Of a DNA stretch of 64,000 bases, positions 43,742 through 54,281 are shown one piece after another (the first letter of the stretch is position 1; each line of letters starts with the position of its first letter). A program made the translations under genes and the position numbers. The notes under the pieces were generated by a model. The model made no database searches and was not told the origin of the DNA. It saw nothing but the letters and a program-made list of their open reading frames with translations. Source of the DNA: Caballeronia insecticola (GTDB lineage: Bacteria; Pseudomonadota; Gammaproteobacteria; Burkholderiales; Burkholderiaceae); contig NC_021287.1 in assembly GCF_000402035.1 (NCBI RefSeq), forward strand, positions 2,790,001 through 2,854,000, read 5' to 3'.

Positions 43742-45843
43742 ACGCGCGCGCTGGATTTTTCGCCAAACGACCCGACGCGCTGGGTACGCAGAACTTGCGG
43801 GCGCTCGCCGGCCCGATCCTGATCTGCATGATCTTGGGCATGATGATTCTGCCCTTGCCGGCGTTCCTGCTGGATCTGCTGTTCACGTTCAACATCGCGC
43901 TGTCGGTGATGGTGCTGCTCGTCAGCATGTACACGCAAAAGCCGCTCGACTTCGCGGCGTTCCCGAGCGTGCTGCTGTTCTCGACGCTGCTGCGGCTTTC
44001 GCTTAACGTTGCCTCGACGCGTATCGTGCTGCTCGAAGGCCACACCGGCCCGGACGCGGCGGGTCAGGTGATCGAATCGTTCGGGCACTTTCTCGTCGGC
44101 GGGAATTTCGCGGTCGGTATTGTCGTGTTCGTGATTCTGATGATCATCAACTTCATGGTGATCACGAAGGGCGCGGGACGTATCGCGGAAGTGGGCGCGC
44201 GCTTCACGCTCGACGCGATGCCCGGCAAGCAGATGGCCATCGACGCCGACCTGAACGCCGGCCTCATCAACGAGGAAACCGCGAAGAAGCGCCGCCAGGC
44301 CGTCGCGCAGGAAGCCGAGTTCTACGGCTCGATGGACGGCGCGAGCAAGTTCGTGCGCGGCGATGCGATCGCGGGCCTCTTGATCATGGTGATCAACGTG
44401 GTCGGCGGGTTGATTGTCGGCATGCTCCAGCACGACATGGACTTCGGCCACGCGGCGACCAACTACACGCTGCTGACGATCGGCGACGGCCTCGTCGCGC
44501 AGATTCCGTCGCTCATCATTTCGACGGCGGCGGGCGTGATCGTGTCGCGCGTCGCGACCGAGGAAGATATCGGCACGCAGCTGACCGGGCAACTGTTCCA
44601 GAACCCGCGCGTGTTGATGATTACGGGCGTGATCATCGGCATCATGGGGCTGATTCCGGGCATGCCGCATTTTGCGTTCATGCTGCTCGGCGGCGGGCTC
44701 ATCTACGCCGCGCGCACGATGAACAAGCGCGCCGAAGCAAAGAAGAAAGCAGGCTCGATCACCGATGTCACGCCGCTCGCCTCGGCTGCGGCGGCGACCG
44801 CGGAGAACGCGGAAGCGAGCTGGGAAGATGTCGCGCTGATCGATCCGCTCGGGCTGGAAGTGGGCTACCGGCTGATTCCGCTCGTCGACAAGAACGCCGA
44901 TGGCGAACTGCTCAAGCGCATCAAGGGCATCCGCAAGAAGTTCGCGCAGGAAATCGGCTTTCTGCCGCCGGTCATTCATATTCGCGACAATCTCGAATTG
45001 CGGCCGAACGGTTATCGCATTGCGCTGAAGGGCGTGGAAGTGGGCGTCGGCGAAGCGTTCCCGGGCCAGTGGCTCGCGATCAATCCGGGGCAGGTGTCGG
45101 CGGCGCTGCCGGGCACGCAGACGCAGGACCCGGCGTTCGGCTTGCCGGCGGTGTGGATCGATACGAACCTGCGCGAGCAGGCGCAGGTGTATGGCTATAC
45201 CGTCGTCGATGCGAGTACGGTCGTCGCGACGCATTTGAATCATCTCGTAGTGACGCACGCCGCCGAACTGCTCGGCCGGCAGGAAGTGCAGGCGCTGCTC
45301 GAACGCATCGGCAAGGACACGCCTTCGCTCACGGAAGATCTGGTGCCGAAGGTGCTGTCGCTCACGACCTTGCAAAAGGTGCTGCAGAACCTGCTCGACG
45401 AAAGCGTGCCGATCCGCGACATGCGCACGATTCTCGACGCGCTCCAGGAGCACGCGCCGCGCATGGCCGATCCGTACGATCTCACTGGCGCCGTGCGTCT
45501 CGCGCTCGGTCGCGCGATCACGCAGCAGTGGTATCCGGGCAGCGACGATCTACAGGTGATGGGCCTCGATCCGACGCTGGAGCGGGTGCTGTCGCAGGCG
45601 CTGTCGACCGGAACGAATCCGGGGCTCGAACCGGGGCTGGCGCAAACGCTGATGACGTCGACGCAGAACGCGATGATGCGTCAGCAGAATCTGGGCTTGC
45701 CGCCGGTGCTGCTGGTGCAGCATTCACTGCGCGCCATGCTTGCGCGCTTCCTGCGGCGGAGCCTGCCGCAGTTGAAGGTGCTGTCGTATGCGGAAGTGCC
45801 GGATACGCGGAATGTGAAGGTGGTGAATCTGATTGGGGGGTGA
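43738..45843 (+). CDS. flhA: Flagellar export gate protein FlhA
   Basis: A 701-residue protein with eight membrane helices in the N-terminal half, the FHIPEP signature region (VSMYTQKPLDFAAFPSVLLFSTLLRLSLNVASTRIVLL, core LLRLSLNVASTR), and a large cytoplasmic domain that forms the nonameric docking ring for chaperone-substrate complexes. Normal length. flhF, which usually follows flhA, is not found here; the next gene downstream is the convergent sdaA. Confidence 0.98.
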   Translation: MNARAGFFAKRPDALGTQNLRALAGPILICMILGMMILPLPAFLLDLLFTFNIALSVMVLLVSMYTQKPLDFAAFPSVLLFSTLLRLSLNVASTRIVLLEGHTGPDAAGQVIESFGHFLVGGNFAVGIVVFVILMIINFMVITKGAGRIAEVGARFTLDAMPGKQMAIDADLNAGLINEETAKKRRQAVAQEAEFYGSMDGASKFVRGDAIAGLLIMVINVVGGLIVGMLQHDMDFGHAATNYTLLTIGDGLVAQIPSLIISTAAGVIVSRVATEEDIGTQLTGQLFQNPRVLMITGVIIGIMGLIPGMPHFAFMLLGGGLIYAARTMNKRAEAKKKAGSITDVTPLASAAAATAENAEASWEDVALIDPLGLEVGYRLIPLVDKNADGELLKRIKGIRKKFAQEIGFLPPVIHIRDNLELRPNGYRIALKGVEVGVGEAFPGQWLAINPGQVSAALPGTQTQDPAFGLPAVWIDTNLREQAQVYGYTVVDASTVVATHLNHLVVTHAAELLGRQEVQALLERIGKDTPSLTEDLVPKVLSLTTLQKVLQNLLDESVPIRDMRTILDALQEHAPRMADPYDLTGAVRLALGRAITQQWYPGSDDLQVMGLDPTLERVLSQALSTGTNPGLEPGLAQTLMTSTQNAMMRQQNLGLPPVLLVQHSLRAMLARFLRRSLPQLKVLSYAEVPDTRNVKVVNLIGG

Positions 45844-46016
45844 TTGCGGCGGTGCCGGTTCCTGATTTCGCTCTGTTCGGATTCGCATCGACACCTTGCA
45901 GCATTGTTTGCTCCGCATGACATTCATATCGTCATGCTAAGCAAAGTCGATGCGTTCAGACATCCGCCAGACGGACGACTTGCGCCGAACCCCGATCCGA
46001 CGCAAGCCGCAACGAC

Positions 46017-47405
46017 TCAACACTCCACAATATTCACCGCCAACCCGCCGCGCGACGTTTCCTTGTACTTGGTCTTCATATCCGCGCCGGTTTCGCGCAT
46101 GGTCTTGATGACCGAATCCAGCGAAACGTAGTGCGAGCCGTCGCCGCGCATCGCCATGCGCGCGGCATTGACCGCCTTGACCGAGCCCATCGCGTTCCGC
46201 TCGATGCACGGAATCTGCACCATTCCACCCACCGGATCGCACGTCAGCCCGAGGTTGTGCTCCATGCCGATTTCCCCCGCGTTCTCCACCTGCGCAGGCG
46301 TGCCGCCGAGCACCGCGGCGAGCGCGCCCGCCGCCATCGAACACGCGACGCCGACTTCGCCCTGACAGCCCACTTCCGCACCCGAGATCGACGCGTTCAT
46401 CTTGTACAGAATGCCGATTGCCGCCGCCGTCAGCAGGAAGTCGATCACGCCCTGTTCGTTCGATCCCGGCACGAAGCGATCGTAGTAATGCAGCACCGCC
46501 GGAACGATGCCCGCCGCGCCGTTGGTCGGCGCCGTCACGACGCGCCCGCCCACCGCGTTCTCTTCATTCACCGCGATCGCGTAGAGATTGATCCAGTCGA
46601 TCATCGACAACGGATCGCGCAGCGCCTGCTCCGGCTTTTCCGCCAGCGCCTTGTACAACAGCGGCGCGCGGCGCTTCACCTGGAACGGCCCCGGCAAATG
46701 CCCTTCGGCTTCCGGATTGCCGATGCCGCAACCACGCGCGACGCAATCCTGCATGACGTCCCAGATGCGCAGCAGCCCGCTGCGGATTTCGTCCTCGCTG
46801 CGCCAGACGCGCTCGTTCTCCCACATCAGCTGCGCAATCGACTTGCCGGATTCGGCGCACATCTTCATCAACTCGTCGCCGGTCAGGAACGGATACGGCA
46901 AGTGCTCGTGTGCGCTCAGGACCGCCGTGTTCGCCGCGCCCGCCGTCACGACGAAGCCGCCGCCCACCGACAGATATGTCGCCTCGCGCAGCAATGCGCC
47001 GCTCGAATCGAATGCGTGCAGCTTCATGCCGTTGGGATGCTCCGGCAGCGCCTGCCGGTAGAACGCAATGTTCTCCTTCAGCGTGAACGGGATCTTGTGC
47101 TCGCCGAGCAGCGCGAGCGTCTTCGATGCGCGAACCTGCTCCAGCCTCGGAACGATGGTGTGGGCATCGACGGTATCGGGGGCGTCGCCCATCAGGCCGA
47201 GCATCACGCCGCGGTCCGTGCCGTGGCCCTTGCCCGTCGCGCCGAGCGAGCCGTACAGCTCGCATTTCACCGATGCCACCGCATCCAGCAGCCCGTCGCG
47301 CCCGAGCCCTTGCGCGAACATCAGCGCTGCACGCATCGGGCCGACGGTGTGCGAGCTGGAGGGGCCGATGCCGATCTTGAAGAGGTCGAAAACGCTGACT
47401 GCCAT
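46017..47405 (-). CDS. sdaA: L-serine ammonia-lyase, iron-sulfur dependent
   Basis: A 462-residue single-chain L-serine dehydratase (serine to pyruvate and ammonia). The N-terminus [23 protein letters not shown] is the beta domain. Cluster-ligand cysteines are visible in [17 protein letters not shown] and QIPCIERN, and the last residue is a cysteine (VNIVEC), known in this family to reach into the active-site cluster. It lies downstream of gcvTHP on the same strand with two genes between, so it could drain serine made from glycine. Confidence 0.97.
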   Translation of the reverse strand: MAVSVFDLFKIGIGPSSSHTVGPMRAALMFAQGLGRDGLLDAVASVKCELYGSLGATGKGHGTDRGVMLGLMGDAPDTVDAHTIVPRLEQVRASKTLALLGEHKIPFTLKENIAFYRQALPEHPNGMKLHAFDSSGALLREATYLSVGGGFVVTAGAANTAVLSAHEHLPYPFLTGDELMKMCAESGKSIAQLMWENERVWRSEDEIRSGLLRIWDVMQDCVARGCGIGNPEAEGHLPGPFQVKRRAPLLYKALAEKPEQALRDPLSMIDWINLYAIAVNEENAVGGRVVTAPTNGAAGIVPAVLHYYDRFVPGSNEQGVIDFLLTAAAIGILYKMNASISGAEVGCQGEVGVACSMAAGALAAVLGGTPAQVENAGEIGMEHNLGLTCDPVGGMVQIPCIERNAMGSVKAVNAARMAMRGDGSHYVSLDSVIKTMRETGADMKTKYKETSRGGLAVNIVEC

Positions 47406-47436
47406 GATGGTGCCTGCCTATAGAAATTGACGCGAA

Positions 47437-48540
47437 TTAACGCGCAGCCAGCGGCAGACACACCGCCAGCCAGGCCGGCGGCGCGGGCGCGAGCCGCAGC
47501 GCCACCGGCGCGTAGCGGCCGTCGAGACGGGCCGCCAGATGAAAGAGTTCCGCCGCGTTCTTCGGATCCCACTGACCCGAGTAACCCGGTAATCCGGCCT
47601 CGCGACGCTTGGCGTCGAAGGGAACGGACGAATGCACGAATTCGTCGTGCGTGCGCGTGCCCAGCGCGTAAGGCGTGAGCCAGTTAAGGGCTTCGGCGAG
47701 CGTCGCGCCCGACTGCGCGCGTTCCGGCAACCAGTTGCGGTTGTGCCGGCGTGCCGCGAGCGCAGCCGTCACGAGCGGCTGGAGGTCGTAGGTGACGTAG
47801 CGCAGCGCATCGCGTTCGGCGAAATCGACGGTCGAACCATCCGGCGCGATGTTGTCGCCGATATGCTCGACGAACAGCCGCTGCGCCGCATTGATGAGCT
47901 TGCGGTCGTCGATGGTGAACGCGCCCATCGCCACCAGCTTCACGCGATGGCTCTGCCAGTTGTTGCGATACGTGCCCATGAGCGGCCGCGGCTGCTTGTC
48001 CATATCGGCGATATAGCCGGTCACCATCTTCGTGATGAATGCGTTCGCCGTGTTGCGTGTCTTCACCGGCAACGCGCTCGCCGTGAGATCGTAGGCGAGG
48101 ATCAGCGATTCGAAATTCGTCTCGTCGATCGGGTTGAAGCTCGGTTGATACGTGGTTGTCCACGCGAAGAGAAAGCGGTCGACCAGGCGCAGATAGCGTT
48201 CGTCGCCGGTGGCGCGCCACGCGAGCGCCGCGTCGCGCATCAGGCCGAGATCCTTCTCAGCCTCGACGCTTTCGTCGTAGATGCCTTCGTGCGGCAACGT
48301 GCCTTCGGTATGCAGCTTCGCGCGCGGCTTCGGCTGATCGTTGACGTGCGACTGCACCATCTTCACGAGCGCCTTCACGCCGGGATCGGCATTGGTGCGC
48401 TCGCTCGTCTGCATTGCGGGCGCGGCGCAAAAATTCATCGCCGCGTGCGCGGACGGCGCGGCGAACGCCAGTGCGCATAACACGGCGCGCGCCGCCTGGA
48501 AGCGCTTCGTCTCGTTCACCTCTCGCACCCTTGCCGCCAT
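47437..48540 (-). CDS. Alginate-lyase-family secreted protein
   Basis: A 367-residue protein with an N-terminal signal sequence (ARAVLCALAFAAPSAHA, about residues 17-34) and an (alpha/alpha) barrel of the PF05426-like alginate lyase family: GTLPHEGIYDESVEAEKDLGLMRDAALAWRATG, ETNFESLILAYDLTA and GTYRNNWQSHRVKLVAMGAF are in keeping with its NNW..H catalytic region. It probably works in the periplasm on a uronic-acid polysaccharide; the substrate is unproven. It lies 31 bp upstream of sdaA on the same strand. It has no polysaccharide-gene neighbours. Confidence 0.78.
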   Translation of the reverse strand: MAARVREVNETKRFQAARAVLCALAFAAPSAHAAMNFCAAPAMQTSERTNADPGVKALVKMVQSHVNDQPKPRAKLHTEGTLPHEGIYDESVEAEKDLGLMRDAALAWRATGDERYLRLVDRFLFAWTTTYQPSFNPIDETNFESLILAYDLTASALPVKTRNTANAFITKMVTGYIADMDKQPRPLMGTYRNNWQSHRVKLVAMGAFTIDDRKLINAAQRLFVEHIGDNIAPDGSTVDFAERDALRYVTYDLQPLVTAALAARRHNRNWLPERAQSGATLAEALNWLTPYALGTRTHDEFVHSSVPFDAKRREAGLPGYSGQWDPKNAAELFHLAARLDGRYAPVALRLAPAPPAWLAVCLPLAAR

Positions 48541-48640
48541 ATGAACTCCCTGTTTTGGCCTTTGGTCCGGGGTGAGATGTTAGCCCTTCTGACGCGCGCC
48601 GCAAAACCGCCCGACAATGCTTTACGTTTCTTCGGGCGGC

Positions 48641-49165
48641 TCAACCGCCTGCTGCATCCGGCAGGTCTGCGTCCGCTTCCTGCTGCTCGAAAATCTTCAT
48701 CGCGACGTTGTAGCAGTCGTCCACATGCTTGTTGCCCACGTACTTCATTACGCCAAAACTGAGACCCGCCGACACCGCCTGCCCGATGATCGGAACGAAC
48801 TTCGCCACCGACTTCGACGCCACGCTGATGCCGAGCCGCTTGAGCAACTGCTTGACGATCTGCTTCGTGATCGCGCGGCCGATCAGGTCGCTGCCGCGAC
48901 TCGTTGCCGCCACCAGCACGTATTGCTTGAGCTTGGGATCGCTCGACAGATCGGCTTCGCCGAGACCGAACTTCTGGTTGATGGCCGGCAGCATCGCCAT
49001 CAGCAGCGCGACATCCGCGCCTACGTCCACGCCAGGCACCGGCACCACCGCCGCGCCCGCCGACAGGCCCGCGCGCTTGGTCACCATCGACTTGCACTCA
49101 TTGCGAAGGGCTTCGATCTCTTCGCGCGAGCGGTATTTCGGCTGCATCTTGTTCGTCATCTGCAT
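48641..49165 (-). CDS. Unknown protein with a glycine/alanine-rich hydrophobic core
   Basis: A 174-residue protein from the ATG at 49165 (AAGGA 5-6 nt upstream; the frame is open to 49252). A charged helical N-terminus (KYRSREEIEALRNECKSMVTKR) is followed by two hydrophobic hairpin-like regions (AGLSAGAAVVPVPGVDVGADVALLMAML and SVAKFVPIIGQAVSAGLSFGVMKYVG). The VPxPGVDxxADxxLL pattern recalls the membrane part of DUF697-like proteins, but I do not recognise a firm family. It lies between gcvP and the alginate-lyase gene, same strand. Confidence 0.6.
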   Translation of the reverse strand: MQMTNKMQPKYRSREEIEALRNECKSMVTKRAGLSAGAAVVPVPGVDVGADVALLMAMLPAINQKFGLGEADLSSDPKLKQYVLVAATSRGSDLIGRAITKQIVKQLLKRLGISVASKSVAKFVPIIGQAVSAGLSFGVMKYVGNKHVDDCYNVAMKIFEQQEADADLPDAAGG

Positions 49166-49273
49166 CTTTTTCCTTCGAAAAGAAGATGCAGATGGTAAGG
49201 CTGCACGATCCACACAGCTTGACTCGAACAACGTAAAGTTTTGAGCACCCATGTCAGGCGCTCAAACCCTCGC

Positions 49274-52204
49274 TTACTCGTCCGTATATTCCGAAACCGG
49301 CACGCACGAGCACATCAGGTTGCGGTCGCCATACGCGTTGTCCGCGCGGCCGACCGGCGACCAGTACTTTCGCGCGATCAGCGACTTCACAGGATACGCC
49401 GCCGCTTCACGCGTGTACTTGTGCGCCCACGCATCCGACGTGACAACCGCTGCCGTATGCGGCGCGTGCTTCAGCACGTTGTCTTCGCGGTCCGCGCTGC
49501 CTTCTTCGACTGCGCGAATCTCGTTGCGAATGGCGATCATCGCGTCGATGAAGCGGTCGAGTTCTTCCTTCGATTCCGATTCCGTCGGCTCCACCATCAG
49601 CGTGCCGGGCACGGGGAAGCTCATGGTCGGCGCGTGGAAGCCGTAATCGATCAAACGCTTGGCGACGTCTTCCACCGAAATGCCGCTCGATTCCTTGATC
49701 GGCCGCACGTCGAGAATGCATTCGTGCGCGACCAGTCCGCCCGCGCCGCTGTACAGCACCGGATAGTGCGGCGCGAGTCGCTTCGCGACATAGTTCGCCG
49801 CGAGAATCGCGCTTTCGGTGGCGGCGGTGAGGCCTTGCGCGCCCATCATCGCGATATACATCCACGAGATCGGCAGGATCGCAGCCGAGCCATACGGCGC
49901 CGACGACACCGCGCCGATGCCCGCCTCATCGCGCTTGTAGCCGGTCGATGTCTGATTGGGCAGGAACTTCGCCAGATGCGCGCCGACCGCAACCGGCCCG
50001 ACGCCCGGTCCGCCGCCGCCGTGCGGAATGCAGAACGTCTTGTGCAGATTCAGGTGCGACACGTCGCCGCCGAACTGGCCGGGCGCACAGAGGCCGACCA
50101 TCGCGTTCATGTTGGCGCCATCGACATACACCTGGCCGCCGTGCGCATGCACGATGTCGCAAATCTCGCGGACATTGCGCTCGAACACGCCGTGCGTCGA
50201 CGGATACGTGATCATGATCGCCGCGAGATTCGCGGAGTGCTTCTCGGCCTTCGCCTTCAGGTCGTCGATATCGACATTGCCGTTCGCATCGCAGGCGACT
50301 ACGACCACCTGCATGCCCGCCATCTGCGCCGACGCCGGATTCGTGCCGTGCGCGGACGCCGGAATCAGACACACGTTGCGATGCCCTTCGCCGCGCGATT
50401 CGTGATACGCGTGGATGATGAGCAGGCCCGCGTACTCGCCCTGCGAACCGGCGTTCGGCTGCAGCGACACCGCCGCGTAACCCGTACACGCGACGAGCAT
50501 CTGTTCGAGTTGATCGATCATCGTGCGATAACCGACTGTCTGCTCGGCGGGCGCGAACGGGTGAATCTGCGCGAACTCGGGCCACGTCACCGGCAGCATT
50601 TCGGACGTCGCGTTGAGCTTCATCGTGCAGGAGCCGAGCGGGATCATCGTGCGGTCGAGCGCGAGATCCTTGTCGGCGAGACTGCGCAGATAGCGCAGCA
50701 TTTCGTGCTCGGAATGATGGCGATTGAAGACCGGATGCGTCAGGTAATCGCTCGTGCGCTTGAGCGCGTCCGGAATCGAATCGGCCGAGGCCGCATCGAG
50801 CGCGTCGATGTCGAACGTCTCGGTCTTGCCCGCGACTTCCGCGAACAGCGCGAAGAGCTTCAGGAGATCGTCGCGCGTGGTGGTTTCGTCGAGCGACACG
50901 CCGACCTGGCTTGCATTCACGTGGCGCAGATTGACGTGCGCGGCGTAGGCGGCCTGATGCAGCGCGTTGGTGTTCGCGCCGCTGTCGATCGTGACGGTGT
51001 CGAAGAACGTGTCGTTGGCGATGGCATAGCCGAGCTTGCGGATGCCCGCCGCGAAGATCGACGCGACGCGGTTCACGCGCTGCGCGATTGTCTTCAGGCC
51101 CTCAGGGCCGTGATAAACCGCATACATGCTCGCCATGATCGCGAGCAGCGCCTGCGCCGTGCAGACGTTCGATGTCGCCTTCTCGCGGCGAATGTGCTGT
51201 TCGCGCGTTTGCAGCGCGAGACGCAGCGCGGAATTGCCCTGCGCATCGACGGTCACGCCGACGAGTCGCCCCGGCATCTGGCGCTTGAATTCGTCGCGCA
51301 CGGCCATATAGGCCGCATGCGGGCCGCCGAAGCCGACCGGCACGCCGAAGCGCTGCGTGTTGCCGATTGCGACATCCGCGCCCCATTCGCCCGGCGGCGT
51401 GATGAGCGTGAGCGCCAGCAAGTCCGCCGCCGCGACCACATGGCCGCCCGCAGCGTGAATGGCATCCGCGAGCGCGCGATAGTCGCGCACATCGCCGCTC
51501 GCGCCGGGATATTGCAGCAGCACGCCGAACGCATTCGCGCTGGCGGCATCGGCAGCGGGGCCGACCTTCACGTCGATGCCCGCGGGTTTCGCGCGCGTCT
51601 TCACCACTTCGATGGTTTGCGGCAGCACGTCGTCCGCAACATAGAACACGTTCGATTTCGGCTTGCCGACGCGCTGCAGCAGCGTCATCGCTTCCGCAGC
51701 GGCGGTGGCTTCGTCGAGCAGCGAGGCGTTCGCCATCGCAAGGCCCGTCAGGTCCATCACCATCTGCTGGAAGTTCAGCAGCGCTTCGAGACGCCCCTGC
51801 GAAATCTCCGGCTGATACGGCGTGTAGGCCGTGTACCACGCCGGATTTTCGAGCACGTTGCGCAGGATCACCGCCGGCGTGTGCGTGCCGTAGTAACCCT
51901 GACCGATGTAAGTCCGAAACACCAGATTCTCGTCCGCCAGCTTACGCAACGACGCGAGCGCTTCCGCCTCGCTTTTCGGCTGCGTGAACGCGCCGAGCGG
52001 CAGCGTCTCCTTGCGGCGGATCGATTCAGGAATCACCGCGTCGATGAAAGCCGCGCGCGATGCGAAGCCGAGCGCATCGAGCATTGCGCGCTGGTCCGCG
52101 TCATCGGGGCCGATGTGCCGTTGCGCGAACGCATCGTGGCATTCGAGCGCGGCGAGTGACAGGGAGGTGCGGTTCATCAGGCGATCCGGGTGTTCGAGCT
52201 TCAT
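49274..52204 (-). CDS. gcvP: Glycine dehydrogenase (decarboxylating), P-protein
   Basis: A 976-residue homodimeric P-protein that decarboxylates glycine and passes the aminomethyl group to lipoyl-GcvH. The PLP-binding lysine lies in [18 protein letters not shown] (near K722). The N- and C-terminal halves show the usual internal duplication. AGGA precedes the ATG at 52204, preferred over the longer frame from 52264. It is third in gcvT-gcvH-gcvP behind the glycine riboswitch. Confidence 0.98.
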   Translation of the reverse strand: MKLEHPDRLMNRTSLSLAALECHDAFAQRHIGPDDADQRAMLDALGFASRAAFIDAVIPESIRRKETLPLGAFTQPKSEAEALASLRKLADENLVFRTYIGQGYYGTHTPAVILRNVLENPAWYTAYTPYQPEISQGRLEALLNFQQMVMDLTGLAMANASLLDEATAAAEAMTLLQRVGKPKSNVFYVADDVLPQTIEVVKTRAKPAGIDVKVGPAADAASANAFGVLLQYPGASGDVRDYRALADAIHAAGGHVVAAADLLALTLITPPGEWGADVAIGNTQRFGVPVGFGGPHAAYMAVRDEFKRQMPGRLVGVTVDAQGNSALRLALQTREQHIRREKATSNVCTAQALLAIMASMYAVYHGPEGLKTIAQRVNRVASIFAAGIRKLGYAIANDTFFDTVTIDSGANTNALHQAAYAAHVNLRHVNASQVGVSLDETTTRDDLLKLFALFAEVAGKTETFDIDALDAASADSIPDALKRTSDYLTHPVFNRHHSEHEMLRYLRSLADKDLALDRTMIPLGSCTMKLNATSEMLPVTWPEFAQIHPFAPAEQTVGYRTMIDQLEQMLVACTGYAAVSLQPNAGSQGEYAGLLIIHAYHESRGEGHRNVCLIPASAHGTNPASAQMAGMQVVVVACDANGNVDIDDLKAKAEKHSANLAAIMITYPSTHGVFERNVREICDIVHAHGGQVYVDGANMNAMVGLCAPGQFGGDVSHLNLHKTFCIPHGGGGPGVGPVAVGAHLAKFLPNQTSTGYKRDEAGIGAVSSAPYGSAAILPISWMYIAMMGAQGLTAATESAILAANYVAKRLAPHYPVLYSGAGGLVAHECILDVRPIKESSGISVEDVAKRLIDYGFHAPTMSFPVPGTLMVEPTESESKEELDRFIDAMIAIRNEIRAVEEGSADREDNVLKHAPHTAAVVTSDAWAHKYTREAAAYPVKSLIARKYWSPVGRADNAYGDRNLMCSCVPVSEYTDE

Positions 52205-52270
52205 GTGAATTCCTGCGAGAAGCGGCTCCCGTGCGAACGCGCGCGCAGAACCGCCTTCGTCCAAAAAGAG

Positions 52271-52651
52271 TTATTCGCCGATCGACTTGCCGTAACCTTC
52301 GGCGTCGAGCAACTTGTCGAGACCGTCGTTGCTCGACGGCTTGATCTTGAAGAGCCAGCTTTCGTAGGGCGCGCCGTTCACCTGATCGGGCGCCGACGTC
52401 AGCGCATCGTTCGATGCGACGATCTCGCCCGAAACCGGCGCGTAAATGTCGGAGGCCGCCTTCACCGATTCGATGACCGCGATGGCGTCGCCCGCCGTGA
52501 CCGTCTTGCCCGCCGCGGGCAATTCGACGAAGACGATGTCACCGAGCGCTTCCTGCGCGTGATCGGTAATGCCGACGGACAGCGTGCCGTCGGATTCGGT
52601 GCGGACCCATTCGTGCGATTCGGTGTATTTCAGTTCGGCCGGGATGCTCAT
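52271..52651 (-). CDS. gcvH: Glycine cleavage system H protein
   Basis: A 126-residue lipoyl carrier. The lipoylated lysine is K64 in [20 protein letters not shown], and ESHEWVR at the N-terminus is conserved. It shuttles the aminomethyl intermediate between the P-, T- and L-proteins. It lies between gcvT (63 bp) and gcvP (67 bp). Confidence 0.98.
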   Translation of the reverse strand: MSIPAELKYTESHEWVRTESDGTLSVGITDHAQEALGDIVFVELPAAGKTVTAGDAIAVIESVKAASDIYAPVSGEIVASNDALTSAPDQVNGAPYESWLFKIKPSSNDGLDKLLDAEGYGKSIGE

Positions 52652-52713
52652 TGGATGCTCCTTGCGTGATGCGTTCGTTGGTTCTTGATCGGAGGGAACG
52701 GGCGCGACGGCCG

Positions 52714-53838
52714 TCAGGAAAGCTCCACGAGCACACGGCCGTTGCGCACGAACGGAAGTTTTACCACGCGCGCGGGAACTTGCTTGTCGCGGATGACGAC
52801 CTGCACCGTGTCGCCCGCGGCAACAGCACTCGGCACGCGCGCAAACGCGATCGACTCCTGCATCGACGGCGAAAACGTGCCGCTCGTGATCTCGCCCTCA
52901 CCGTGTTGCGTAACGACTTTCTGATGCGCGCGCAGCACGCCGCCCGCACGGCCGTTCTCCTTAATCAGCACGAGGCCGACGAAGTTCGCCTTCGAGCCGT
53001 TCGCCTCGAGCGCGCTGCGTCCGACGAAAGCGCGCTCCGATTTGAGATCGACGGTCCATGCGAGGCCCGCGTCGAGCGGCGACACGGCTTCGTCCATGTC
53101 CTGTCCGTATAGATTCATGCCGGCTTCCAGGCGCAGCGTGTCGCGCGCGCCGAGTCCGGCGGGCTTCACGCCGGCGGCGGCGAGCGCGTTCCACAGCGCC
53201 TCGACGTGCGTTGCCGGCACGACGATCTCGAAGCCGTCTTCGCCGGTGTAGCCGGTGCGCGCGAGCATGACTTCGCCAAACGCCGTCGACGGGAAAACGA
53301 CTGCATTGAACGGCTTGATGTCCTGAGTCTGCGCGCGCGTCTCCGGCAGCACTTGCCAGGTTTTTTCGCGCGCGTTCGGCCCTTGCACCGCGACGATCGC
53401 GAGATCGCGGCGCGGCGTGATGGAAAGATTGAATTCGCCCTGGGCATTGAGCTGCCCGAACCAGGCGATGTCCTTCTCCGCCGTGCCCGCGTTCACGACC
53501 ACGCGGAAACTCGTCTCGGAGAAGTAATAGACGATCAAATCGTCGATCACGCCGCCATCGCCGTTCAGCAGGCACGAGTAGAGCGCCTTGCCCGGTGTGG
53601 TGAGCTTGTCGATGTTATTGGCGATCGCGTGGCGGAAGAATTCGCGGACGGCTTCGCCTTCGAAATCGACGACACGCATGTGCGATACGTCGAACATGCC
53701 GGCGTCGGTGCGCACGGCGCGGTGTTCGTCGATCTGCGAACCGTAGTTGACGGGCATGTCCCAGCCACCGAAATCGACCATGCGCGCGTTGAGCGCGAGG
53801 TGAGCGGCATGCAAGGGCGTGTGTTGAAGAGAAGTCAT
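52714..53838 (-). CDS. gcvT: Aminomethyltransferase, glycine cleavage T protein
   Basis: A 374-residue folate-dependent enzyme that releases ammonia and forms methylene-[36 protein letters not shown] and [11 protein letters not shown] are family signatures. The ATG at 53838 with GAGG 6 nt upstream was chosen over the longer frame from 53883. It is the first gene after the tandem glycine riboswitch. Confidence 0.98.
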   Translation of the reverse strand: MTSLQHTPLHAAHLALNARMVDFGGWDMPVNYGSQIDEHRAVRTDAGMFDVSHMRVVDFEGEAVREFFRHAIANNIDKLTTPGKALYSCLLNGDGGVIDDLIVYYFSETSFRVVVNAGTAEKDIAWFGQLNAQGEFNLSITPRRDLAIVAVQGPNAREKTWQVLPETRAQTQDIKPFNAVVFPSTAFGEVMLARTGYTGEDGFEIVVPATHVEALWNALAAAGVKPAGLGARDTLRLEAGMNLYGQDMDEAVSPLDAGLAWTVDLKSERAFVGRSALEANGSKANFVGLVLIKENGRAGGVLRAHQKVVTQHGEGEITSGTFSPSMQESIAFARVPSAVAAGDTVQVVIRDKQVPARVVKLPFVRNGRVLVELS

Positions 53839-53975
53839 TGGGGCCTCGGTTCGCCAGACAAAAAAGGGCCACGCAGCGCACATTTCGCTAGCGGATTTTC
53901 AGCGCGCGTGCGGCATCGATGCTATTTCGATACTGCACGCAAAACGCGTTCCGACTGGCGGTTGCGATGCGTGAC

Positions 53976-54200
53976 CCCTCTGTCCTCGGTACCTGAGAGA
54001 TTGCGCGGATCACGGATGATCCGTCGCGCGCCCCTTCGGTGGGCAACTGGCTCGATCATTTCGACGAAGCCGCTGCCGCTCTCCAGAGTGCGAGGAAATT
54101 GATTTCCTCGACGCAGTCGGTCCTTTTGCCTGAGAGTTTGCGGGTGTGCCCCTTCGGCGGCGCGGTCTTCGCTGCATGAACGAAACCACGCGCTCTCCCG
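53976..54200 (-). promoter_or_regulatory. Tandem glycine riboswitch
   Basis: On the minus strand two similar aptamers follow one another. The first holds GGGAGAG (54199-54193), GCCGAAGGGGCA and CTCTCAGGCAAAAGGACCGA. The second holds CTCTGGAGAG, CACCGAAGGGGC and CTCTCAGGTACCGAGGACAG, ending near 53976. This is the classic paired glycine aptamer that turns on gcvTHP when glycine is abundant. The last 137 nt before gcvT would hold any expression platform; no strong T-tailed hairpin was seen there. Confidence 0.96.
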
Positions 54201-54213
54201 ACGCGTGCGGCAG

Positions 54214-54242
54214 AATTTACGCGACGCCTCGCGCAATGTCAA
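54214..54242 (-). promoter_or_regulatory. Sigma-70 promoter of the gcvTHP operon
   Basis: On the minus strand, a perfect -35 TTGACA (54242-54237), a 17-bp spacer, and TAAATT (54219-54214) as -10. The predicted start near 54207 falls just ahead of the first glycine aptamer. Confidence 0.78.
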
Positions 54243-54281
54243 TTTCGTTCGAAATTCCGGGGCGAACCCGTCAGGTGTTGC

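Noticed and set aside
49274..52204. Long plus-strand frame (972 residues) opposite gcvP
   Set aside because: Its length simply mirrors the high-GC gcvP gene on the other strand; the translation is Arg/His-rich without motifs.
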